Positions 1-5,504 of a stretch of DNA of 5,587 nucleotides are shown here, piece after piece; position 1 is the first letter of the stretch; each line of letters opens with the position of its first letter. The stretch comes from an uncultured Bacilli bacterium. GTDB lineage: Bacteria > Bacillota_I > Bacilli_A > RF39 > UBA660. The notes beneath the pieces were generated by a model that was not told the DNA's origin, made no database searches, and was given only the letters and a program-made list of their open reading frames with translations. The stretch lies in the NCBI GenBank assembly GCA_947630935.1, contig CANRJL010000075.1, positions 1-5,587 on the forward strand, written 5' to 3'. A program made the position numbers and the translations under genes.

Positions 1-110
1 GTTCTGAATGTCATATCAAGCCTGATTGGTTGCTTATTTATAAATATGTTGATGATAAACTGGTTTTAGTTTTATTTACGATTGGTAGTCATAGCAAATT
101 GTTCAGGTAA
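1..110 (+). CDS. YafQ/RelE-family mRNA interferase toxin, C-terminal fragment
   Basis: The window opens inside this gene. Its frame runs from base 3 to a TAA at 108-110 and shows the last 35 residues. These include ECHIKPDWLLIYK and, near the end, GSHSKLF. This is the signature C-terminus of YafQ-type toxins of type II toxin-antitoxin systems, ribosome-dependent endoribonucleases in the cytoplasm that cut mRNA during translation. The known functional residues of E. coli YafQ (His63, Asp67, Trp68, His87, Phe91) have visible counterparts at fragment residues His4, Asp8, Trp9, His30 and Phe34. The spacing between the two histidines is two residues longer than in E. coli. The toxin therefore looks intact at this end. 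A DinJ/RelB-like antitoxin would be expected just left of the window and is not visible. A strong terminator follows about 80 bases downstream. The family call is confident; the exact subfamily is less so. Confidence 0.85.
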   Translation, partial: SECHIKPDWLLIYKYVDDKLVLVLFTIGSHSKLFR

Positions 111-192
111 ATAGTCCTATTGGTAGTATTTATTAGATTCTATCTTATTAATGTATAAGATCGAACTTTTATAGTTTAAACTTAACATATAT

Positions 193-218
193 AATCAATC
201 CGTTCGGGTTGATTTTTT
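193..218 (+). terminator. Intrinsic terminator downstream of the toxin gene
   Basis: A nine-base stem pairs AATCAATCC (193-201) with GGGTTGATT (206-214) around a GTTC loop, with one G-U wobble. It runs into TTTTTT (213-218) and then more T-rich sequence. On the minus strand the wobble becomes a C-A mismatch and the following sequence is only TATATATG, so it is mainly a plus-strand terminator for the toxin transcript. It may weakly stop the convergent operon too. Confidence 0.85.
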
Positions 219-361
219 GTGTTTAAATAAAAAATTAACAAAGATAATCTGTGTCTAAATTGTGCATAAAATAATTAATTATTCCGCTAGAACATCATCA
301 AACAACGAAAGATTATATAGATAACCAATACATTCATTAAATAACAATAATTTTCGATATA
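219..361. other. Convergent intergenic region without a recognisable gene
   Basis: The 143 bases between the toxin terminator and the stop codon of the 79-residue ORF contain no open frame worth reporting on either strand. They hold an AT-only 14-base palindrome (270-283) and no GC-containing hairpin with a T-run to end the minus-strand operon. That operon therefore has no convincing terminator of its own here. Bases 111-192, between the toxin stop and the terminator, are also non-coding and contain only a weak seven-base inverted repeat at 142-161. Confidence 0.6.
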
Positions 362-601
362 CTATATTTTTTTAATTCTTCTTAAACAATTAGAAGAACA
401 CATATCATTACCATTGCTCCCAACATAATAATCTTTTGCCTCTTTTAAAGATTCTATTCTTTCACCTTTATTCCGTTCTAATTTATTATGAATACTATTA
501 TTTAATGCCATCAAATGGTTTTTAGAAACCACAAAAGCTATTTCATTAGACTTTCTTTTAGCTATAGGCTGATAATTAATCTTTACTCTTTTAATACTCA
601 T
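362..601 (-). CDS. Small basic hypothetical protein with C-terminal CxxxC, third gene of operon
   Basis: This 79-residue protein has no family I recognise. It is rich in Lys and Arg, with basic stretches such as KRVK and AKRKSNE near the N-terminus and LRRIKKI at the end. It has a central helix-prone segment and one pair of cysteines, Cys68 and Cys72, in MCSSNC near the C-terminus. There is no signal peptide or membrane segment. The ATG is well supported by GAAGGAG at 610-616 with an eight-base spacer, the best ribosome site among the three genes of the operon. It begins 50 bases after the stop of the 422-residue gene, with no terminator between, so co-transcription is likely. It stops with TAG. 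The strong ribosome site and operon position argue that it is real. It could be a partner, inhibitor or nucleic-acid-binding accessory of the preceding protein; this is inference only. Confidence 0.6.
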   Translation of the reverse strand: MSIKRVKINYQPIAKRKSNEIAFVVSKNHLMALNNSIHNKLERNKGERIESLKEAKDYYVGSNGNDMCSSNCLRRIKKI

Positions 602-651
602 AAACTTTTCTCCTTCAAAATATAAAATTTATTCTTTCAAATAAAACTTTA

Positions 652-1920
652 TCATCTTTTACTTATTTTGTTTTGAACATCTAAATATTTAACTTCTAAA
701 TTTTGCATCATAGCTAAATCAGTAATTTTTTTTATTTGCCAAGAAGTTGCCCCATTAGTGTAAAAACAATATAATGGTTTAATATTTCTCTTGCGATTAT
801 CAATTATTATTTCAGCAAAATTCTGCTTTTTTAAAATCTGTTTTTCAATATACTCTGGTAAAAACAATTTAGTATTATAAGGGTTTTCATAAAACAAATT
901 TGTATCATCTAATTGCCAAGAATCGGGCAATCCATTTTCAACAAAAAAATCTTTTGTAACTTTCCAACTTCCAACATCTTTTTCACAAACTTCAAAAGCA
1001 TTAGCTATATCCATTGGATAAACATAACCTATATTTCCATCAAAATAAGAAGTAATTATTTTTACATTTTTCGAATAAAAGCTTGTACATATTTTTTCCA
1101 TTTGGTCATATTTCACAGCTTCTTCAGTTAACTGATGAATTAAAACCCCATTATTTTTAGCCGCATATTCTTGCCATAGTTTTTCTGAAACATTCATTAA
1201 CATTTTTTCTTGTTTTAACACTTTTAAATAAGCCATTTTCAACTTATCATACTGATTTTTATTAATAGTTATTTGAAAATTCCTTAATTGTTCAAAAATG
1301 TCTTTTTCATTTTCTAGTCCTACTACATTAAGCATTACCCTTAATAAAGAATTTACATTCAATAAAGCATTATTAATTAAATCTTTTTCAGCAATATCTT
1401 CCCTATTATTTAACATCCCAATAGCGTCATAAATAGCTTGTGTACGTATTATTAAATATTTAGCATTTCCATAATATACCCCAATATCAACTTGTTTATA
1501 TTTTATTTTTTGAGCATCTATCTTAGGTTTTAAAAAATCAATTATTTCTTTTACACTCATTTTTAAACCTAAACTATAATATAACAATAAATCTTCAATA
1601 CTTGGCAATTCTTTTAATTCTGGATATACAGAATAACTACCATCTTTATTTTTTATTATTCTTCTAAATGCTACATCATAATAAAGTAACCATTTTAATT
1701 CATATATTTCATCTTCATGCAATTTATGTTGCCGTATTTCAAACAATTTATAAAAACACTCTATTGCTATATCACTAGCTAAATTATCTAGACCTTCTTT
1801 AACAAGTAATTTAAGAAATTTAACATATATTTCATGTAAACTAGAATCAACATTATCAATCTTTAAAATATAGTCATAAAAATCTTTATTAGTATATTTC
1901 ATATTTTTTAGTATTTCCAT
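652..1920 (-). CDS. Hypothetical 422-aa protein: helical N-terminal region plus possible ADP-ribosyltransferase-like C-terminal domain
   Basis: I do not recognise a named family. Residues 1-250 are alpha-helical in character and charged, without membrane segments or a signal peptide, so it is probably cytoplasmic. From about residue 253 the style changes to a compact mixed domain. It contains LIHQL with His262, ICTSF with Thr279-Ser280, an aromatic segment GNIGYVYPMD near 295-304, DVGSW and DSWQL motifs, and a late strand FAEIIID with Glu370 followed by NIKPLYCFY. The order His / S-T / Glu with a C-terminal E-strand and 'IKP' is reminiscent of ADP-ribosyltransferase folds. This is a visual resemblance, not a domain hit. 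The ATG at 1920 has only a poor site (GGCGGTGG about four bases upstream); Met7 is an alternative start with no better site. The gene lies 57 bases behind the membrane-protein gene and 50 before the small CxxxC gene, in one apparent operon. It ends TGA TAA, and its Trp codons are TGG. Confidence 0.7.
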   Translation of the reverse strand: MEILKNMKYTNKDFYDYILKIDNVDSSLHEIYVKFLKLLVKEGLDNLASDIAIECFYKLFEIRQHKLHEDEIYELKWLLYYDVAFRRIIKNKDGSYSVYPELKELPSIEDLLLYYSLGLKMSVKEIIDFLKPKIDAQKIKYKQVDIGVYYGNAKYLIIRTQAIYDAIGMLNNREDIAEKDLINNALLNVNSLLRVMLNVVGLENEKDIFEQLRNFQITINKNQYDKLKMAYLKVLKQEKMLMNVSEKLWQEYAAKNNGVLIHQLTEEAVKYDQMEKICTSFYSKNVKIITSYFDGNIGYVYPMDIANAFEVCEKDVGSWKVTKDFFVENGLPDSWQLDDTNLFYENPYNTKLFLPEYIEKQILKKQNFAEIIIDNRKRNIKPLYCFYTNGATSWQIKKITDLAMMQNLEVKYLDVQNKISKR

Positions 1921-1977
1921 TATTCCACCGCCATTTAAAATATTTAATATTTAAAGTTTAAAACTAAAAAATATTTT

Positions 1978-3585
1978 TTATTTCAACTTCATAACATATA
2001 CTTGTCCTCTAATTTGCACTAGTAAATCTAAATGTTCTGCCAAAGATATCTGATTAGAAACTGCCAAAGCTAAAACATCTTTTAAATTATTAGGAGTAAT
2101 ATTTTGAACAGGCACTTCTTTAACATCCGAATTATTGCTATATCTTATCCAAACAAAATCTTGAAAAAAACTATTTATTCCTCTTCTAGTTTGATAATAA
2201 TAAGACTTAGTATCTAATGATAATGATGCATCTATAACTAAAATAGTTTTATCTGCTCCATATGAAAGAGGATCAACTGTCAGTACACTTTGTAATTTTT
2301 GACATTTATCATTTACACAATTTTCATAATTATAAGTATAAGCATTTGTAATCAAAAATGATTTAACTTGCAATTGAGTAATACCTAACCTTGAATCAGA
2401 AAATTCCATTGTTTTACCTAAATTATAAGAAGCAACATCCTTTTTTTCATCAACAATATTATAATCAAGTCTAATATCTTTATAAACAGGTGTAACACCC
2501 ATTAAAGTATTCTCTAAAGCTTCCAAAATTCTTATATTCATCGCTTGATTAATCATTGATTTGTCCAATTCATAAACTAATACATATACTCCACTAGACT
2601 GACTATCTATTTCCATATTTCTCGTATAAGGTATCCCTAAATCAGCAAAATAACTTCCTCGGTCTAAAACAGGCATTAACATATTATTATTAACTAAAAG
2701 CTTAAAATTTTCATAATCTAATCTTGCTTTTTTACTATTGTTATTAGTTATATTTAAAGAAACAGCCATATAATACTTGCCATTATCAAAAACCTTACCA
2801 CTTAAATCCATATTAGTTAATTCACTATCAACTACTTGAATAGCTAAACCATTATGATTCATTCTTTGTGATTGCCCATAAGACCGATGATATACTCCAA
2901 AATTTAAATAAACAATCGTTCCCACACCAATAACTAAACTAATTAATAATACAAAAAAAGCAAATTTATACTCTAAAAAATAATACTTAAATTCCCGAAA
3001 AAATCTTCTAAAACCTCGTTGATATTTATATCTATTTTTCCCAATATTTAATTCAAATTCCTCATTATCAACATCTGTAACTTCAAATTCCCGCAAATCA
3101 TCTTCAAAATTAAATTTTTTAACATCAAAACCAATTCCTCTTAAAAAAGAATAAACCAAGAAAAAAATCTGCGGAACATAAGAAATATAAGCTATATCAC
3201 GATACATTCGAGCACCTTGAGCTGAAAAAGTAGTATCTTCTATCGTAATCATGGCATTATAAGTAAAAGTTGTTAATAAAAATAATAATAAATAAAAAAT
3301 TAAAATTCCAAAATACAACCTTGTACTTTTTTCTTTTTGTTTCATTAATAAATAAATCATTAAAGAAATTAATATAATCAAAACTATAAATATATAAATA
3401 AAAATAGATATATAAGAGGCCGCAATATTTACTTCATTAGTTGTATAATTTGCATTTACATAATTGGCAAAAAAATGAGCAATGCCCACAGTTTTTATAA
3501 ATATATACAAAAATAAAAGGCTTAAAATAAAATGAATAATTTTAAAATGTTTAATTAAAAACGCATAAGGCTTTCTTAAAACCAT
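1978..3585 (-). CDS. Five-helix membrane protein with large extracytoplasmic beta-rich (DUF4352-like) domain, first gene of operon
   Basis: Counting from the ATG at 3585, this 535-residue protein has hydrophobic segments near residues 15-37, 57-81, 89-109, 131-150 and 208-229. Basic residues flank the predicted inner ends (LRKP at the N-terminus, KQKEK after helix 2, YKYQRGFRRFFREFK before helix 5). By the positive-inside rule the N-terminus is inside, residues 150-207 form a charged cytoplasmic loop, and residues 230-535 lie outside. The outer part looks like two beta-sandwich modules. The first (about 245-345, with GKYYMAVSLNITNNNSKKA) resembles the DUF4352/telokin-like immunoglobulin fold of Firmicute surface proteins. 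The second (about 390-535) carries CVNDKC, a possible disulfide. There is no enzyme motif, so a surface or sensing role is inference. A TTG at 3591 would add two residues but lies only three bases from the ribosome site, so the ATG is preferred. A promoter lies directly upstream and no terminator separates it from the next gene. Confidence 0.75.
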   Translation of the reverse strand: MVLRKPYAFLIKHFKIIHFILSLLFLYIFIKTVGIAHFFANYVNANYTTNEVNIAASYISIFIYIFIVLIILISLMIYLLMKQKEKSTRLYFGILIFYLLLFLLTTFTYNAMITIEDTTFSAQGARMYRDIAYISYVPQIFFLVYSFLRGIGFDVKKFNFEDDLREFEVTDVDNEEFELNIGKNRYKYQRGFRRFFREFKYYFLEYKFAFFVLLISLVIGVGTIVYLNFGVYHRSYGQSQRMNHNGLAIQVVDSELTNMDLSGKVFDNGKYYMAVSLNITNNNSKKARLDYENFKLLVNNNMLMPVLDRGSYFADLGIPYTRNMEIDSQSSGVYVLVYELDKSMINQAMNIRILEALENTLMGVTPVYKDIRLDYNIVDEKKDVASYNLGKTMEFSDSRLGITQLQVKSFLITNAYTYNYENCVNDKCQKLQSVLTVDPLSYGADKTILVIDASLSLDTKSYYYQTRRGINSFFQDFVWIRYSNNSDVKEVPVQNITPNNLKDVLALAVSNQISLAEHLDLLVQIRGQVYVMKLK

Positions 3586-3594
3586 AACCAAAAA

Positions 3595-3602
3595 CCCCTT
3601 CC
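3595..3602 (-). promoter_or_regulatory. Ribosome binding site deciding the membrane-protein start
   Basis: Minus-strand GGAAGGGG ends nine bases before the ATG at 3585 and only three bases before the TTG at 3591. This spacing favours ATG. The site overlaps the proximal arm of the dyad at 3597-3630. Confidence 0.65.
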
Positions 3603-3630
3603 TATTTATAATAAATATACCATAGGAAAG
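3597..3630. repeat. Operator-like inverted repeat overlapping the operon promoter and ribosome site
   Basis: Arms of nine bases, CCTTCCTAT (3597-3605) and ATAGGAAAG (3622-3630), match as an inverted repeat with one mismatch, separated by 16 bases. One arm lies in the spacer between the proposed -35 and -10, the other around +1 to +11 and over the Shine-Dalgarno site. This is a common layout for a repressor operator. If transcription began further upstream, it would instead form an RNA hairpin (with one G-U pair) hiding the ribosome site. Confidence 0.4.
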
Positions 3631-3642
3631 AAAAAAAATCTA
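3614..3642 (-). promoter_or_regulatory. Probable extended -10 promoter of the three-gene operon
   Basis: On the minus strand, TGGTATATT (3622-3614) is an extended -10 with five of six -10 bases. A weak -35 candidate TAGATT (3642-3637, three of six) lies 17 bases upstream. Transcription would start near 3607, about 20 bases before the start codon. It sits between the LysM-gene terminator and the first operon gene, where a promoter is expected. This is visual matching only. Confidence 0.45.
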
Positions 3643-3674
3643 TAAAATAAAAAGCACTTAGAATACTAAATGCT
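3640..3674 (-). terminator. Intrinsic terminator of the LysM gene
   Basis: On the minus strand, AGCATTTAG (3674-3666) pairs with CTAAGTGCT (3661-3653) around a TATT loop, with one U-G pair. TTTTTATTTTATA follows. The stem overlaps the LysM stop codon (TAG at 3675-3673). It separates the LysM transcript from the downstream operon, which needs its own promoter. Confidence 0.8.
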
Positions 3675-3945
3675 ATTTACGATGAACTAAAATTTGGCCT
3701 TCAGATAAATAAATAGTGTGATTATCTTTCAATAAATCCATAATGTTTATTTTAAACATTGAACAAACAGTATTTAAAGTATCTCCCTCTTTTGTTATAT
3801 AGTAACTATAACCACTTTTTGGAATTAAAATTTCTTGCTCAGGATATATATAATCTTCCATATTAAGTCCATTCATACTTGCTAATAATTCAGGATTAAC
3901 ATTATATTTTCTAGCAATAGCATATAAACTATCTCCTGATACATT
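3673..3945 (-). pseudogene. LysM-domain protein gene, 5'-truncated by the recombinase element
   Basis: Reading the frame back from the TAG stop gives two consecutive LysM domains, which bind peptidoglycan or other N-acetylglucosamine polymers. The first (about 3945-3820) runs from VSGDSLYAIARKYNV to IYPEQEILIP. The second (about 3810-3679) has YYITKEGDTL and ends with LSEGQILV. The frame stays open to 3960 and is closed by TAA at 3963-3961, but the codons before VSGD have one residue too many for a LysM start and probably come from the inserted element. No plausible start codon exists at the domain's beginning. The first in-frame ATG (3876) lies mid-domain, without a ribosome site, and would destroy LysM 1. 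The gene is therefore best read as the 3' part of a split gene whose promoter and 5' part lie beyond the element. An intact terminator follows. Expression as it stands is unlikely unless the element excises. Confidence 0.75.
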
Positions 3946-3965
3946 TTTTATGTAGTATTTTTAAA
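3936..3965. other. Probable attachment-site junction between element and LysM gene
   Basis: LysM homology begins at about 3945 on the minus strand, and the recombinase stop codon is at 3950-3948, so the two genes meet with no spare sequence. A dyad TACAT-N5-ATGTA (3940-3954) straddles the point. Serine recombinases exchange at a 2-bp core within attachment sites of about 40-50 bp. A GA dinucleotide, the core used by TndX/TnpX-type enzymes, is present in the Gly-Asp codons at about 3931-3936. The exact core cannot be set without the other junction or an empty site. Confidence 0.5.
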
Positions 3966-5504
3966 TGTAAATATAATATCTATCATCTTATCTTGATAGA
4001 TATAGATTTTTTCAACTAAATTTATGATTAATTCTCTAGTTGGGTTTTTAATTGATAAGAATTCATTAATGTATTTTTCTATTTTTTTACTATCTACTTT
4101 ATTTGATTCTTGATTTTGAAGATTATTAATATACTTTTCATTATCATTTATCTCTTTTTTAATATTTTCACTTACTCTTAAATATTGGGATTCATCAATG
4201 ATACCCTTTAATCTATCCATATAAGTTTTATCTAAATTTTCAGTTAGTTTATTATTGGTAAGTTCTAGCCTTTCAATTTGCTTTTTTAGTTTTAAAGTAT
4301 TATCTTCAAATTTTATATTTCCTATAGAATCTTTTATTTTGTTTTTATCAAGATATTTATGAAAAACATCTTTAATGTTATCTAAAATTACTTTTTCTAA
4401 CGTTTCATAATTATTTGTATGTGTAGTACAAACATGATATTTTGAATAAGTCCTATAATAATCACAAGTCGTATAACTTCTTCCTGTTTTATTTTGATAT
4501 CTTATTGTTATTCGATGTTTGCAATCTCCACAATATAAAAGTCCATCTAATAAGTAAAATCTTTTCTTCTCTGGTCTTTTAACATTTTTAGGTAGTAGTG
4601 TTTGAATATAATTAAAAGTATCTCTATCTATTATTGCTTCATGAGTATTTTGGACAATGATATAATCATCAGGATTGTTTTTAACAGTCTTTTTAAGTTT
4701 ATAATTTATCTTTTTAGTTTTTCCTTGAACTGAATCTCCTGCATAGATTTGATTAGTTAAAATTGCTTTTATTGTTGTATCAACCCATACACCTTTTTCC
4801 TGGGAAATACATTTACTACTACACTTTGTATTCCATACATAATTGTAGTAAGATGACGGTGTTTTAATTTTTCTTTTGGTAAGTTCCTGCGCTATATAAT
4901 GATAGGTATTCCCTTTTAATGCTAAATCAAATATTAGCCTGACTGTTTTCGCTTGTTCTTCATTTATTATTAAATGATTTTTATTATTTTGATCTTTCAT
5001 ATAGCCAAAAGGACATCTACCAGATACGTATAAACCATCTTTCATTCTTGAATATAAACTTGTTTTAACTTTTTTTGAAATATCTTTTGCATACATATCA
5101 TTCATTATAGCTTTAAAAGGTGCAATATCATTATTGGTATTGTCTATAAAAGTATCTATTCCATCATTAATAGCAATATATCTTATATTATTATTTGGAA
5201 AATACTTTTCTATTAATTCTCCTGTTCCTATATAATCTCTACCTAATCTTGACATATCTTTAGTAATAATCATATTTATTTTACCAAGTTCAATATCTTT
5301 GATCATCCTTTTAAAAGCAGGTCTATCAAAATTAGTTCCTGTAAATCCATCATCGACATATTCATCTATAATATTATAATTATTTTCTTTAACATATTGA
5401 TTAAGTAAAGCTCTTTGACTAACAATACTATCAGATTCAATATTTCCATCATCCCTTGATAATCTTATGTAAAGCCCTACATTAAAACTACTATTCCCAT
5501 TCAT
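3948..5504 (-). CDS. Large serine recombinase (site-specific integrase/excisionase, TndX/TnpX-like)
   Basis: This 518-residue enzyme should insert and excise a mobile element by concerted double-strand cuts with a serine nucleophile. The resolvase domain (about 8-145) has YIRLSRDD, with Arg14 and nucleophile Ser16, then SIVSQR, DDGFTGTNFDRPAF, and TKDMSRLGRD with Arg86 and Arg89 of the active site. The Recombinase domain (about 160-265) includes GRCPFGY and an unusual CSSKC at 228-232. The zinc ribbon uses Cys325, Cys328, Cys347 and Cys359. Residues about 400-465 look like a coiled coil, and the C-terminus IIFTFKN is typical of transposon recombinases. Length is normal for the family, and no active-site residue is missing. 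The ATG follows AAAGGAG (5520-5514) at nine bases. Its stop lies at the junction with the broken LysM gene, so it probably sits at the extreme end of its element. Tn5397 tndX has a comparable end position. Confidence 0.95.
   Translation of the reverse strand: MNGNSSFNVGLYIRLSRDDGNIESDSIVSQRALLNQYVKENNYNIIDEYVDDGFTGTNFDRPAFKRMIKDIELGKINMIITKDMSRLGRDYIGTGELIEKYFPNNNIRYIAINDGIDTFIDNTNNDIAPFKAIMNDMYAKDISKKVKTSLYSRMKDGLYVSGRCPFGYMKDQNNKNHLIINEEQAKTVRLIFDLALKGNTYHYIAQELTKRKIKTPSSYYNYVWNTKCSSKCISQEKGVWVDTTIKAILTNQIYAGDSVQGKTKKINYKLKKTVKNNPDDYIIVQNTHEAIIDRDTFNYIQTLLPKNVKRPEKKRFYLLDGLLYCGDCKHRITIRYQNKTGRSYTTCDYYRTYSKYHVCTTHTNNYETLEKVILDNIKDVFHKYLDKNKIKDSIGNIKFEDNTLKLKKQIERLELTNNKLTENLDKTYMDRLKGIIDESQYLRVSENIKKEINDNEKYINNLQNQESNKVDSKKIEKYINEFLSIKNPTRELIINLVEKIYIYQDKMIDIIFTFKNTT
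3976..4003 (+). repeat. Perfect 10-bp inverted repeat followed by T-run inside the recombinase 3' end
   Basis: ATATCTATCA (3976-3985) and TGATAGATAT (3994-4003) are exact inverted copies around an 8-base loop. On the plus strand TTTTTT follows at 4007-4012, so it could act as a weak, AT-rich terminator for transcription entering the element antisense to the recombinase. It lies about 30 bases inside the proposed junction and could instead be an arm-type protein binding site. It also encodes part of the recombinase C-terminus, so constraint from coding cannot be excluded. Confidence 0.4.

Noticed and set aside
142..161. Seven-base inverted repeat ATCTTAT / ATAAGAT
   Set aside because: It has a weak AT-rich stem without a T-run. 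The strong terminator at 193-218 explains transcript ending better.
241..275. Possible insertion-sequence end (GTGTCTAAATTGTGCATAAA)
   Set aside because: It only vaguely resembles some IS256-like ends; there is no matching inverted copy or transposase fragment in the window.
270..283. 14-base palindrome AATAATTAATTATT
   Set aside because: It is AT-only, in an AT-rich spacer, with no partner site and no sign of function.
652..654. Mycoplasma-type genetic code (TGA as Trp)
   Set aside because: The inspected Trp codons are TGG throughout and no gene needs TGA readthrough. The TGA at 652-654 is followed directly by TAA and adds nothing.
913..1131. Plus-strand open frame of 72 codons
   Set aside because: It is antisense to the well-formed 422-residue gene, has low-complexity Ile/Phe/Ser content from reversed AT-rich codons, and has no ribosome site.
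1920..1934. Five-codon minicistron (MAVE-stop) whose TAA overlaps the 422-aa gene start
   Set aside because: It is very short, has no good ribosome site, and is easily due to chance.
1965..1980. Perfect 16-base AT palindrome after the membrane-protein stop
   Set aside because: It contains no G or C and is expected by chance in such AT-rich sequence; too weak to act as a terminator.
3586..3591. TTG start for the membrane protein
   Set aside because: Only three bases separate it from the GGAAGGGG site; the ATG six bases downstream has normal nine-base spacing.
3673..3876. A complete 67-residue LysM protein starting at the ATG at 3876
   Set aside because: The ATG lies in the middle of LysM domain 1, has no ribosome site, and clear LysM homology continues upstream to about 3945. 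It is better described as a truncated gene.
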